From Apostichopus japonicus (Eukaryota; Echinodermata; Holothuroidea; Aspidochirotida; Stichopodidae), in assembly GCF_037975245.1 (NCBI RefSeq), contig NC_092568.1:33014501-33078500 (forward strand): DNA of 64,000 nt, read 5' to 3'. The position numbers were made by a program, and so were the translations under genes. Numbering within the stretch: the first letter of the stretch is position 1; each line of letters starts with the position of its first letter. This document shows positions 1 to 33,739 of the stretch, one piece after another. The notes below the pieces were generated by a model. The model ran no database searches and was not told the origin of the DNA. It saw nothing but the letters and a program-made list of their open reading frames with translations.

Positions 1-187
1 TTGACAGTACCTTTGTGATATTATTTTTGAGAAAAATTAAATAATAGACCAATCGTTTTCATTTTTGTTTGGCCCATCAGAAATATACAACATTTCGACA
101 CACGGTGCTGCGATATCTTGACTGACATTCCTTTACGACGTACTTTGCAAAATTTGGTTATCATTGAAGCACCAAAATGTGAATTGA

Positions 188-21130
<20,943 letters not shown>

Positions 21131-21433
21131 GGCCGAAGTCGCGTCACTTAGATGGGATTTTACGGGCATGCAGGGAGGTTCCTTTTAAAATTGTATAGAT
21201 ATTAACTTATTTCGTACCCCTTGAGAGAATTTTGTTTTCTAACACAAACACACAAAAAAAATGGCCAGGGCGATTAATTTCACCTTGGTTTTGTATGGAA
21301 ACATTTTTTTTTGTAATTTTTTTTTTCTATGGTCTTTTGTTTTATGCAGACCAAAGAATTGTTTTAGAATTAAAATGCTTTTTAAGACAAAAAAAAAGAG
21401 AAAGAAATTGAAAGAAAGTAAAGGAAGGAAAGA

Positions 21434-21439
21434 AATAAA
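21434..21439 (+). terminator. TTBK: Proximal poly(A) signal AATAAA
   Basis: A canonical hexamer lies 304 bases after the stop codon in an A-rich context. The downstream sequence (gttacagttttgtctggttg) is moderately GU-rich. Confidence 0.45.
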
Positions 21440-22139
21440 TTTATAGAGAAAATATGATGGAGAGTCCGCAGTGGTTACAGTTTTGTCTGGTTGCGTCGGT
21501 CTTTGAGGAGGATTGTAGTCCATTGATGAATGGTTTGTCTGTTTGTGAGTCGGTCTTTGCATCCGTCTATCTGCCAGTTTGTCACTGTCATGTCATTAGG
21601 GGTCCTGCATTTTAAGTTTGCTCAGAGGGAATTTCTAATGCTGCAGCTGTTTCTCTCACAGTGAAGTGCAATCACATGCTGATGTTATAAAGTAAGTCAT
21701 AGCCCTACACACTTTATCATAGGTTTAATGGTGAGTCTGTTGTGTGTGACAGATGAAGTAGTCTAGGCAAGACCTCATTAAAATGTGCAAAAGTCTTATT
21801 CCAAACCCTATGGAACATGTCTTATTAGTCTCTGATGGTGAACTGCTGTTGAGGGGGTAGTACATCTGACCTGGTGTGTAATTTCAACACAATATTACTG
21901 TAAGTCTTTGCCATTATTTGTGGGAATGAATTCTTCCATCACATTTTATATATATTTTTTTCCATCTTTCTTTTGAAAGTTAAAATCATGCGGTAGTAAT
22001 ATTTGGTAATTGACCAAATTATTGCACGCAATTCTTGTGAACCTGTTTTTGAATGACCTAGTTTCACCTATGTTGTAGCCATGGTTACCACCATTGCAAA
22101 AAATGAATTTTACAGATGTTGTAGATCTAACTTCCACAC

Positions 22140-22710
22140 ACTGAGATATCAACATTCATATATTATACTTACCATTCATATACTAGCATCAACATACACA
22201 TGCATGGATCAGCATCCATATATGATGATCAACATTCATATACTAGGATCAACATTCAGATATTAGGATCATCATACAGATAATAGGATCAACATTCATA
22301 TGCTAGACTTGCTTTTCAGATGCTGAGATCATCATCTACATGCATGGATCAGCATCCATATATGATGATCAACATTCATATACTAGGATCAACATTCAGA
22401 TATTAGGATCATCATACAGATAATAGGATCAACATTCATATGCTAGACTTGCTTTTCAGATGCTGAGATCATCATCTACATGCATGGATCAGCATCCATA
22501 TATGATGATCAACATTCATATACTAGGATCAACATTCAGATATTAGGATCAACATTCAGATATTAGGATCATATACAGATACTAGGATCAACATTCATAT
22601 GCTAGACTTGCCATTCATATGCTGAGATCATCATCGTCATGCATGGATCAGCATCCATATATGACAATCAACATTCATATACTAGGATCAACATTCGTAT
22701 ATACCAAAAT
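22140..22710. repeat. 140-bp tandem repeat of about 20-bp monomers
   Basis: The phrase tgcatggatcagcatccata begins at 22201, 22341 and 22481, exactly 140 bases apart, and again near 22640. Inside each unit seven related monomers of about 20 bases (atcaacattcatatactagg) repeat, so this is a higher-order array. It lies in the probable TTBK 3' UTR. Confidence 0.88.
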
Positions 22711-24842
22711 CATTTGTATCCCGGGATCATCAACCTAATTGGCTGAATGTCCGCATCATAGGATCAGCTAGTCATATAGATTTGGTCCGGAGTTTAACTA
22801 AACGAAGTGAGTGACATTGAGTGGCCTTACGGTAGCATACAAACTATCACATAAGATTGTGAATCTCCTCAGATAAAAAAGAGATACAATTTACAGAACC
22901 TCTCAGCTGTGGTGCTTGTACTGCTTGTTGACTTGGAATTTGAAATGAGAAAAAAAAAGGATGGTTTGCACCACATTTGTACGCATTTTGAGTGTATAAT
23001 CAGGTTATATTGCATCAGAGACGTGGAATATATAGAAGAAAACGATTTTCCATCAGAAGTCAATACTATTTGCTAGACGTATACGGTGGTCTTTTAAGCA
23101 TTTGATGTTTACCAATGCACCCTTCTCCTCCCCACTGTAGCCTAAAGGTTGTCGGTTGGAAGGGGAAAAAAATCCTCTGTAAAAGTACTTGAAAAATATT
23201 AATTAAGGATTAATGATTGGTGCTATACTAATTAATTAATTTATTAAAATCTGATCAGAGAAATGATAAGTTGAATTAAACTAATTAAATTATGATCATG
23301 ATTATTATTATTATCAATGTCTTCCCTTAGATTTCATCAAAGGAGATATCTTCTTTAATTTTCATATAGTTTTTTGGGGTTTTTTTTTGTACAGATATCT
23401 GATATGTTATACATAGGGCATATATCAATACATTGTCTTCTTCTTCTTCTTCTTGTTATCATCGTCGTCGTTCATGGAGATACAGTGTTGGTATTATTAG
23501 TGCTTTCAAATATCTGCCTTGGCTTAGGTCAGCAAAGGTCGTCTGCTTTACATGCAGTGGTAGAGTGTGCTTAACACATACACCTTGGTATACTTCAGAC
23601 AAGAGTCCGAAACATTAGTATTTTCCCCAATTTTTTCATTACAATTTTTGTCTTTTCTTTTTTCCGTCCTCCCTACATTTATATTTGGAGCATCTGCTTT
23701 CTAAGCAGATGGATAAATAGAAGGGAGAGACTGGTTCTTGATCAGATAAAGCAGGCAATCCTAATATAGGCTGAATAGAATGGATCAATGGGAAAACCAT
23801 GTTGCCCTTTAAGAGGCTAAAAATTGATTGATTAAAGCTGTAATAGCATCCCAGCATGTCCATGAGGAGATTGGGGGCAAGTTGAATTCATTTGCCCATT
23901 TGAAGTTGTTTTTGGGGGTCGTATGCAATCTATTCCCTTCATGGCTTGGCAGTGTTTAATCGCTAGATTTACATCAAATCTGATAATCTTTGGGTTTGAT
24001 ATCAAGACTAGCAGGAGATGGTAGAAATTGGATAGATTCCTCTTTATGTGGATGAGTTAAATGATCAAAACCATCAAATGGATTAATCTCCTCATACTCA
24101 TCATGGAACATTTGATCGTGGTCGGCTTTCGATGTTGAAGTCTTCGCCCCTTGAAATTGATATTATTCTGTGATGTGCTACATTGATATTATAACCATAT
24201 AACCATATGGTTAATAGAATGTTTTACACACCGATTGTCTGATGTAAACGGTGTACCCTTGTTATTACTTTCACTCTCAGTTAGGAAACTATGATGATGA
24301 AACAATAGAAAATTCATGTAGACTATATTTTGATGGTAATATTTACATATCTTGAAACACAAAGAAAAGCCTGAAACATTCACATTTAAGCATTTACAAA
24401 GCACAACAGAACCCAACCTTGTTATCCTTACTTTAAGTATTTGATAGAATCATTCTCTTGTACACTCCTTTATCCCCATATTTTGTTTGTTGGGGAGGGG
24501 GGAGGGTGGGGGGTTCTGACCTATTCTATATATGGGGTAAAGTTCAAATTGAGACTGTTTTTAGCCTTTTTTTTTGTGGTCATATTGGGTAACTCGGCTT
24601 ATTATAGTCATATAGCACAAGTACTTAATGGAATTATTATGACACCTTGCTTTTAATGTTGTGGGTCATTACTCTATATTTAAAATTTCTGTTTAAGTTG
24701 TCTCATTCTGTTCTTATAATCTATTCATGTAAATGTGGTATGCTCTCTAAAATTCTTGCCATATGTATTTGTATTTCACTGTGGACTCGATTTTATATTT
24801 TGCATGATCAGAGCGAGAGATAGAGAGAGAGAAAGAGCTGTA

Positions 24843-24848
24843 AATAAA
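24843..24848 (+). terminator. TTBK: Distal poly(A) signal AATAAA with GT-rich downstream element
   Basis: The hexamer is followed within 30-50 bases by alternating GT/TCT sequence, the best match in the region to a complete cleavage and polyadenylation site. Confidence 0.5.
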
Positions 24849-24914
24849 ATGTGATAATTCAGCATCTTAAAACAAATTGTGTTGTCTTCTGTCTTGAAGG
24901 TAAACTGCAGCAGG

Positions 24915-25020
24915 TTAGGCATGGGGGTAGAGGAAGGGGTGGGGGGACAGGGTGGAGGAAGGGGTGGGGGCGAGGGTGGAGGAAGGGGGTGGGGGGCCGG
25001 GGTGTTGGAGGAAGGGGACA
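24915..25020 (+). repeat. G-rich (GGGGTGGAGGAAG)n tract
   Basis: About 100 bases of repeated ggggtgg / aggaagg with several G3+ runs lie just beyond the putative cleavage site. The strand is suited to forming G-quadruplexes. The open frames in it are low-complexity artefacts. Confidence 0.75.
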
Positions 25021-25029
25021 GGGACATGG

Positions 25030-27370
25030 GTTTGGTGACAAAAACTTGTTAATTAACAAATAGTTTTATAATCTTATAGGATTATTCCTCATTTAATTCT
25101 TCCGAGAAAATATAATCACATTTGGAACATTTTCGTAACTAGAAGATATCTAGGTCTAAATTTACCAGATTGTACGGTCCCCTCCCCCCTCACCGTCCCT
25201 TTATGGCTGACAGTAATACTCAGAGTCGCAAATATCTTTTTATATAGAGGGTAGAGCTAAGCATCTTATTCCTTATGAGGGAAGTTTGGTCATATTGAGG
25301 GCGCTTAGATTCAAGATTCTATATGACACTGGGAAGAATTTTCAACTGCCTAGGTTGTACTGCAAATACATGCTGTATATTTATGTATTTACACTAGCAT
25401 TTGTTGTTGCTGTAATACTCGGTCTGTTGGTGGGGGAGATCCCCCATTGTTTATGCTGGGGTGGTGCACCCCGCTAATTTTACTAAAAGATTGTTTCGTT
25501 ATGTATCACAATACTGAAAATAGTGTTTACTCAACCCCACGACTCCAGCCGAAAGAAGGCCAGGGTTGGGGAAAGGCAGGCTATGTTTCAACTCTCTCAG
25601 ACATAGAAAACTCATTCCGTATGACCGAAGATCAGATCAGATCAGTTTTTTTTTTTTTTTGGGGGGGGGGGGGGGTTTGTCATTCGCTGTGCAATAATGG
25701 ATTAATAAATCAACGTTAACTTCATATAAGAGAGAGTAATACAGGATCGAACCAGGTCTAGAGAAGCGATTCTCAACAATTATCGTATTTGCAGGGTTGG
25801 CATAAAAATGGAGGTGCGCTTCCATACTTAATAAAAGGTCACGTCTTCTCCAGTATGGAAGTCACGGTATTATCCTGCCATGGTAATACTTCCATGCCTC
25901 TATTCATAAAACAGGTCGAGCGCCTCCATATTTGCAGTTATTCCTCTTGGCTTGACAGTTTCCTGTACATATACGATGGTTTATCTTGTTGATGAAATAT
26001 GATATTTTCTTTCATGTTTAAGTTGGTTGTTAACCGGATCTTGTCCATCCAAAGCAAAAATGAAACTGTTGGATTTATGAAATGTCAGAGAAAGGTTTGT
26101 TTCAAGATAACAAGTTTTGTGAAATACTATCCTAACGGTAAACTGTACAAATGAAACAAAACACGTCATATTCCCTCTTAACTACTTCCCATTTAATTAA
26201 TTCATTACGAAAGAAATCTTAAATAAGCCTTTACCCGAAGTTCAACTTACTGAATACTACCGCCGAGAGTTTTTTTTTTTATTATTTACATTGGAGACGA
26301 ATAGAAGGATGTTCGTCGATAAAGGTTTGGGAAATAAAGCGTACTTGATAGGCTAGAACCCCAACACAAATTTACACCACGTTCCGCACTGTACACATAT
26401 ATTAGTATACAATACAATTCCATACAAATGACAAATTAATGTGTCACAACATTGGCGTAGGTGTCACAACAGTGTACGTAGTGCGTGTGTTACATCGTAG
26501 GACAAATAACATAACAGGTCACTTAAGCATTAATGTTTCCTAAAAAAATACGTATATGTATCACAACATTGTACGTAATGCGTTTGCCACAGAACAGTAC
26601 ATACCACATAACACGTGACTTGACAAATGAATGTGTCACAACATGGTATCTAAAGGTGTGGTACCAAAGTATACTTAGTGCATGTATCACATTATGCATA
26701 TAACATAAAGTGTACCACGATATCTTTCGATATATGTTCTACATTTGGATTTTAAACTTACAAAACTAAACATTCCCACTCATTTAATTTATAAGAACGG
26801 GGAGAGGGAGGAGGGGTGAGGAGGTGGAGGAGGGGGTAGAAGGAAATCGGCAATAATCCACGAGCCATCCCTAGATTCTGGCATTCCTTTCGGCATGTCA
26901 GTTAAAATAACGAGGTGGGGGGGGGGGGGGGCACACTACACTGAGTTCTACTGTTTCTCTTTAGTATAATGGAACCGAAGCCAATCTTCTTCATATTCAC
27001 ATTCATGTCTTGTTTGTACAAGAAGCTCACAATTTCCTTTTAAAGATTAAGACATAAATTCGGATCGATCCTCCTGTTTTGTTCAATGTTTCAAGAGTTT
27101 CAATCTCGTACAGGTTTCGTACTTCACTACTTTGTGTAAGTTTAAATTATTTCCTATTGAATGGGCCATATACTTCAAGATGTAGGCTTAAAGCAATACG
27201 AAATATGAATAGCAACTGTAAACTAAAATACGGAATGCTATTTTTAATTCTACTTCAAGTATAGAATGGCATAAATTTTCACCAAACGATGTTAATACAT
27301 GACAATTCATTTCCCGAGAACGGGTTCGCTCACAACAGCATTAGTACCGGTTTATCTATTTATACACACG
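25030..27370. other. Intergenic, no gene seen
   Basis: No coding signal was recognised. A degenerate tandem repeat of roughly 70-135 bp spacing, sharing gtgtcacaacat and gtacgtaatgcg-like words, occupies about 26435-26650. G and T homopolymers occur at 25646-25675 and 26915-26930. Confidence 0.6.
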
Positions 27371-27378
27371 CACACAGC

Positions 27379-27531
27379 TGTGTTTTACATTCAGACCGAG
27401 GACCCCATTGTTTTTGTCCATTGTTCAAATCCAATAGAATTCTTGTGAGGACGTGGTGATTCTTTAGAAATCACAACCGAGGACCTGGAATTATTTTGTT
27501 AAAGTCCTCGGTCAGAATAAAAAACAAACGC
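27379..27531. mobile_element. Foldback element, copy 1 (CCGAGGAC/GTCCTCGG family)
   Basis: The left end gtgttttacattcagaccga plus ggac and the right end gtcctcggtcagaat plus aaaaaacaaacgc form imperfect terminal inverted repeats. The interior holds a palindrome (gtgattctttagaaatcac). Three further copies occur at 29458, 40938 and 63092. All lie beside CA-rich repeats. No coding capacity is present, so it is a MITE or foldback element of unknown superfamily. Confidence 0.8.
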
Positions 27532-27747
27532 ACACACGCAGCCACACACACACACACACGCGCAACCTGCATGTTTTCTTTTATATTAGCTTCAACCGAT
27601 GTAAGTTCGTATTATTCTAACCCTTTGTCTGTACAACCGATGACTATTGTTCTCTTTTGTTCGACAACTGGTGACAGGAATTTCTTTTGTCCCATTTCAC
27701 CAGTTGTTTGGCCTAGACATGAACACGCACATACACAAATATATAGG

Positions 27748-27863
27748 GTTGTCCGCACGTGGAGCCGGAGGCCCAGGTTCGAATCCCGGTGGAGGCTGGA
27801 AGTTTTTTCACTGTTCTATATATAATCCAGAACAGTGAAAAAACATCCAGCCTCCACCGGGAT
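27748..27863 (+). mobile_element. tRNA-derived SINE fragment with inverted duplicate
   Basis: A B-box (ggttcgaatcc) is followed by cggtggaggctggaag and ttttttcactgttct, the same body seen at 50285. Immediately downstream (27829-27863) the body is repeated in reverse complement, separated by about 11 bases, making a hairpin of roughly 34-base arms. Confidence 0.8.
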
Positions 27864-27869
27864 GGGAAC

Positions 27870-28820
27870 TTATAATGTATATATACATACTGCATATATT
27901 CTATTCTCTTCTTTTTTGGTACGTCCACAGTTTAATCAGAACATTATAGTTCAAGAGGGGCACACTAATGTTGTAAGTTGATTTAGTGTTGTAGACAGTA
28001 ATCTCAGTATCACCCTAGATAGATGCACAAGACGACGCTTAGAACAATAAGTTAACACGCAATCCGTTGAGTCTATCCATTGAATCCATTGCTTCAGTGC
28101 TGAAGCTTTGAAGTTAACTTTAATGTGTAATGGGAATTCCCTTGATTTATCCCCACGTAGACTATGGAAGTTCGTGTAACCAGGGAAGATGTAGCAATTT
28201 ATTGAATGCCATAAGTACAAACAGATTTGATCTTTGAATTACTTTCCATACCTTTTCTTTAATCAGGATTTTTTTCATTATCTTGATTTGTCATAGTCCA
28301 AGGCAAGACAAGGACCCCGGGGTGTGGGGGGGGGGTGGAAAGAGTATTTCTTACTTGGAGTACCGGTTTAAAACATCACAATAAACCATCCAACGCGAAA
28401 CAATGTGTCAGTGTTAATTCTACTTAATTAAATCGACTTGAGGTTACCGTAGTGCTGCACCATGTACGACACCTATATCACCTATATATATGTTCTCACC
28501 ATTGGCCGCATGTACATCAGTCAATCGAAATGTTAACTTGGCGGTCTCATTGAGGCTACCGTAGATACGCACCATCAATCATTGTTCTATCATGAACCCT
28601 GTATGTTACTTTAATTTGCCGCATGCACGTACAGCAGTATCACATCAGGTCGAACAGACTACTATCGACGTCATTAATCAAAGTAAACATCAAATTAAAA
28701 CTAAACCAGAGGTAAATAAATCAATTGAACAACCCACTAAAGAATCAGTGATGTAAACATCCGAGTTTACATGATCTGGGTGTTTCAGTTTCTCCACTGG
28801 TAAAGTAGTAGTCTTGGCCA
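27870..28820. other. Intergenic, no gene seen
   Basis: No coding signal. A weak duplication of about 120 bases links 28440-28530 and 28550-28640 (shared accgta, gcaccat and gccgcatg words). Confidence 0.5.

Positions 28821-29020
<200 letters not shown>

Positions 29021-29111
<91 letters not shown>
29021..29111. repeat. (TA)n microsatellite
   Basis: About 45 TA dinucleotides follow the palindrome directly. Confidence 0.95.
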
Positions 29112-29112
<1 letters not shown>

Positions 29113-29457
29113 TCGTGGGTCTTGACAGATTTCGATTTTCTCTAGTCCTGAAAGTGAAACTCTGCAGTGAAATTACAAAAGAAGTTCTCGGAAAACTCTC
29201 TCATATCGGAAGGAGAGAATGAAACAGATGGACAGATGTGTTTTTTTATGATGTGTTACGTGTAACGTACGTCATATTCACAACAGATTTAGTTATAAAC
29301 ACTGATATTGGAACGTTAACTATGGAACTACAATTACATAAAAAATAACTAACAAAATTCCAACCTTTCACTGTCGTTTGATTAATGTTTCACACAAACC
29401 CCAAAGATTTACAGTCAGACATACACACCGATATATATATACACACACACACACCCA

Positions 29458-29643
29458 TGTTTGTATTACATTAAGACCGAGGACCCCATTGATATTTTCC
29501 ATTGTTCAAATCCACGTACCCTAACCTTAACAGTACCCCATACAATAGAATTCTTCCGAGGACGTGGTGATTCTTTAGAAATCACAACCGAGGACCTGGA
29601 ATTCTTTTGTTCAAGTCCTCGGTCAGATAGAAAAACAAACGCA
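29458..29643. mobile_element. Foldback element, copy 2
   Basis: The same ends as the copy at 27379 are present (accgaggaccccatt ... caagtcctcggtcagat), with an extra internal segment (ccacgtaccctaaccttaac) also shared with copy 3. It directly follows a (TA)n(CA)n tract. Confidence 0.82.
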
Positions 29644-29696
29644 CAAAGCTTAACATGACACACTGGCTCATCAGAAGTGGACTTTCGTTTGTTATA

Positions 29697-30424
29697 GGCC
29701 TAATGAGGTACCGTTATTCTCAACACACGGTACTTTCCGCTGACAAAAAAAAACGGTGCTTTCCGCACACCAAATTTATCAGCGGAAAATACCGTTTTTT
29801 TTTAGGGGCAGCTTAGCGAAGTGATTAGGCACATTAAAATGATCTAGGAGGATGTAGAAAAATATAATTTGGCTGGAGTAGAATAGAATTCGGCTCCGAC
29901 ACAGTAGATTCTCAAGATAGATTAGGTTCGGAAGAGGAATAATGATTTAGTACAAGTGGCAGTAACAATTAATTTTAGTTAAACAGCGCCACCTTTTTGG
30001 CTGTAGTCATCAATATGGCGTGAAAAAAGGTAAAATAGAGCTGTCGTATGGGATAATTTGGTCTCGCTAAGTTTCATCTTTATAACGCGGACTGCATTTT
30101 AATACTTTACTTATTCCGTGATTACGAGGGCATCCTTTTGGCTTTTACGCCGACCGCCTTGTACTTCTTTACGCATTCCCTAATTACACACACTTATGCC
30201 TCCATTAAATTATAAGCAGCTTAACTTCCCTGACATTCACTCAGTCTAACCATCCTTTTTAACTTTTGGTGATAATTTTCGATGTTAGTTTCATCATCCT
30301 GGATTTGGTATCCTTAATTGAAGAAAAACAGTGTACACATGTAAGTGAATAAAAAACTGTTTTCCACACGAGAAATTTTTCAGCTGAAAGTACCGTGTAG
30401 GGAGAATAACTGAACTTACTGGCC
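29697..30424. mobile_element. Non-autonomous DNA element with about 50-bp TIRs
   Basis: The left end ggcctaatgaggtaccgtta plus ttctcaacacacggtacttt matches the reverse complement of the right end (ggccagtaagttcagttatt plus ctccctacacggtactttca) over about 50 bases. Both ends abut a TA dinucleotide, compatible with a TA target duplication as in Tc1/mariner-type elements, but the palindromic taggcc/ggccta makes that uncertain. There is no transposase. Confidence 0.7.
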
Positions 30425-30629
30425 TAAAGTACGTTTTTGTAAGTCATTGCACATTCTGTACATTCCATACAATGAGAATTAATTCTCTGAGCGTGTTCAC
30501 AACGATGCGTCCTTAAAGGAGTGAATATTTACGCTTAGCAAAGAGTGACTTCGTATACCAAATCTGCTCTAAAGCTAGTTTGTGTTTTCATTGAATTGGA
30601 TCTAACTGTACAAGCTCTCACTCTGATGA

Positions 30630-32291
30630 ACGAGATTGAATTCACCCTTCGAAAGACTATTCATCGCGGACACTCTAGTAGAGTGAATTCACCCTTCGAA
30701 AGACTATTCATCGCGGACACTCTAGTAGAGTGAATTCACCCTTCGAAAGACAAATCATCGCGGGCACTCCCACAGAATGAATTCACCCTTTGAAAGACTA
30801 ATCATCGTGGACACTCTCACAGAGTGAATTCACCCTTTGAAAGACTAATCATCGTGGACACTCTAGTAGAGTGAATTCACCCTTCGAAAGACTAATCCTC
30901 GTGGACACTCTCACAGAGTGAATTCACCCTTTGAAAGACTAATCATCGTGGGCACTCTCACAGAGTGGATCCACCCTTTGAAAGACTAAACATCGCGGAC
31001 ACTCTCACAGAGTGAATTCACCCTTCGAAAGACTAATCATCGTGGACACTCTCACAGAGTGAATTCACCCTTTGAAAGACTAATCATCGTGGAAACTCTA
31101 GCAAAGTGAACTCATCCTTCGAAAGACTAATCATCGTGGACACTCTCACAGAGTGAATTCACCCTTCGAAAGACTATTCATCGCGGACACTCTCACAGAG
31201 TGAATTCACCCTTCGAAAGACTAATCATCGTGGACACTCTCACAGGGTGAATTCACCCTTTGAAAGACTAATCACCGTGGAAACTCTAGCAGAGTGAACT
31301 CATCCTTCGAAAGACTAATCATCGTGGACACTCTCACAGAGTGAATTCACCCTTTGAAAGACAAATCATCGTGGACACTCTCACAGAGTGAATTCACCCT
31401 TCGAAAGACTAATCATCGTGGACACTCTAGTAGAGTGAATTCACCCTTCGAAAGACAAATCATCGTGGACACTCTCACAGAGTGAATTCACCCTTAGAAA
31501 GACTAATCATCGTGGATACTCTCACAGAGTGAATTCACCCTTCGAAAGACTAATCATCGTGGACACTCTCACAGAGTGAATTCACCCTTGGAAAGACTAA
31601 TCATCGTGGACACTCTAGCAAAGTGAACTCATCCTTCGAAAGACTAATCATCGTGGACACTCTCACAGAGTGAATTCACCCTTCGAAAGACTAATCATCG
31701 TGGACACTCTCACAGAGTGAATTCACCCTTGGAAAGACTAATCATCGTGGAAACTCTAGCAAAGTGAACTCATCCTTCGAAAGACTAATCATCGTGGACA
31801 CTCTCACAGAGTGAATTCACCCTTCGAAAGACAAATCATCGTGGACACTCTCACAGAGTGAACTCACCCTTCGAAAGACTATTCATCGCGGACACTCTAG
31901 TAGAGTGAATTCTCCCTTCGAAAGACAAATCATCGTGGGCACTCTCACAGAGTGAATTCACCCTTTGAAAGACTAATCATCGTGGACACTCTCACAGAGT
32001 GAATTCACCCTTCGAAAGACTAATCACCGTGGACACTCTAGCAGAGTGAATTCACCTTTCGAAAGACTATTCATCGCGGACACTCTAGTAGAGTGAATTC
32101 ACCCTTCGAAAGACTATTCATCGCGGACACTCTAGTAGAGTGAATTCACCCTTCGAAAGACAAATCATCGTGGGCACTCTCACAGAGTGGATCCACCCTT
32201 TGAAAGACTAATCATCGTGGACACTCTAACAGAGTGAATTTACCCTTCGAAAGACTAATCACCGTGGACACTCTCACAGAGTGAATTCACA
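30630..32291. repeat. 47-bp satellite array with a conserved hairpin (about 35 units)
   Basis: The unit is built from agagtgaattcacccttcga, aagactaatcatcgtggaca and ctctcac. Each unit contains CACTCT-NNN-AGAGTG, a six-base-pair stem with loop cac, agt or agc. A variant unit with agtgaactcatcc recurs at 31101, 31289, 31618 and 31759, separated by 4, 7 and 3 exact units, so register is kept without indels. No spacers are present. Confidence 0.93.
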
Positions 32292-32294
32292 CTC

Positions 32295-33280
32295 TAATCT
32301 TAGAAGTGTATGTAGTTTCTGCGATTTTCGTGAGCAATAATGTGAGTACAGCATGAAAACTTAATAGACGAAATTACCAGACAAACCGCCCGAAGTTATT
32401 CACCATTTTGTATGTAAACTGCCGGTCTAACTTAACTTACGTCATTTCCTAAAATTAAGTATTTTCCTTATCGTAGCTTTCTCAATGGACTTCGCCTCTT
32501 TATATAGAACGAAGTCTTTATCACACATACCCATTTCAAAACTGTGGTTGAATCACATTAACAGAGTTATTTTTGGCGTTAACTTCAGGCTCGTATGTAT
32601 ATAGCTATATACATGTGACTAGGGGAGGGCTAAGCTATCCCGGGACCCAGTGTGAATTTATTTGGCCAACGATTTGGGTGAGGATGAATTAAATCAGAAC
32701 ATCCGCCTATACCGGGCAACAAATAATTAAAGTATACAATCATTCACCCATATAAAATACTATTAACAAATCCTAATGGGATAGGGGTCAGTACCCCCTC
32801 TCCACACGTTAAAAACCGAGGGGGAGGGGGAGTAATATGTTAACCCTCCAATATACGCTAATCGAAGCATAAAAGAAACAAAAGATACCATAATTTAATC
32901 GGAAATCAAACTTTTCGAGAACATCGTTCAAAAGTAATATACACACCGCTGGGCCGGAAATGTATCGTGTTACATTTTGGTTTACAAATAAATGTTTGAT
33001 CGTATTCATTAAAATACTTGATTTAAACACAACTATAATTTTCTTCCTGGAAACCGTAGAAGCCCTAAGTCCATCTAACAGCCAACGCGTGTGCTTCTGA
33101 TCAGATGCACCTGTATTCTTGTATGTATTTTAGATCCTCCTGCAAGCAGGAACTCGCGAAGAAACCTCATTGGCTTATCAAAGCCGCAAGCTGACCGAAG
33201 TCAGTCTCTTACATTCATATTTAACGTCCATGATTATGAATTGTTAATTGTCAACAACTCTGTAACTGGACGATATACAT
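32295..33280. other. Intergenic, no gene seen
   Basis: I see no coding, RNA or repeat feature in this kilobase. Confidence 0.6.
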
Positions 33281-33285
33281 TAATC

Positions 33286-33356
33286 TGGGAGTGACTCGAA
33301 CCGGGGACCTTATGATTGAAAGGCACCGGCGTTAACCACTAAGCTAACACTCCGCG
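33286..33356 (-). mobile_element. tRNA-like sequence, probably a SINE head or tRNA pseudogene
   Basis: On the minus strand an A-box (ttagcttagtggttaa) is followed at normal distance by a B-box-like ggttcgagtcactcc, and the outer ends GGAGTG/CACTCC pair as an acceptor stem. The anticodon arm does not form a standard 5-bp stem, so a working tRNA gene is unlikely. Confidence 0.6.
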
Positions 33357-33599
33357 GTATTTTGTATTGGTTACTTTGCTGTTTCAGTCCGGAAGCGGAT
33401 CGACGCCCCTTGGCCACACAGTACACCTATTTAAGTTATCCAACACGTTCCTTTAAAATCACATGAAACTATATGCACTGCCAGGACTGAGGAATTATAA
33501 CCACAAGAAGTATATCAAATGATGGCCATCCATAGACGATGGAAACATATATAGTCCACTCGCCTCGAGCCTCGACGTTCGTTAGATTTTTCTATCCCT

Positions 33600-33735
33600 C
33601 TAGCTATCAGACAAAACACACATATATACATAAATACACACACACGCACATTTACACATACATAGATACATGCAAGCACACGCATACATACACACATACA
33701 CCAACATGCATACATACATGCCTATACATACAAAC
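33600..33735. repeat. CA/TA-rich simple sequence
   Basis: An irregular mixture of cacaca and catata words. Frames on both strands are low complexity. Confidence 0.7.
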
Positions 33736-33739
33736 ATTT

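Larger units (their letters stand above)
21131..24870 (+). other. TTBK: Probable long TTBK 3' UTR
   Basis: No splice or coding signal follows the stop. AATAAA occurs at 21434-21439 and again at 24843-24848; the second is followed by a GT-rich stretch (attgtgttgtcttctgtctt), the usual downstream element. A transcript of alternative lengths is therefore likely. The interval contains the 140-bp tandem repeat at 22140-22710. The boundaries are inferred. Confidence 0.5.

Noticed and set aside
30630-32291. Possible CRISPR-like array
   Set aside because: The 47-bp units abut without unique spacers and the DNA is eukaryotic; it is a satellite.
33286-33356. Functional tRNA gene
   Set aside because: A- and B-box-like motifs and acceptor pairing exist, but the anticodon arm is not standard; a SINE head or pseudogene is more likely.
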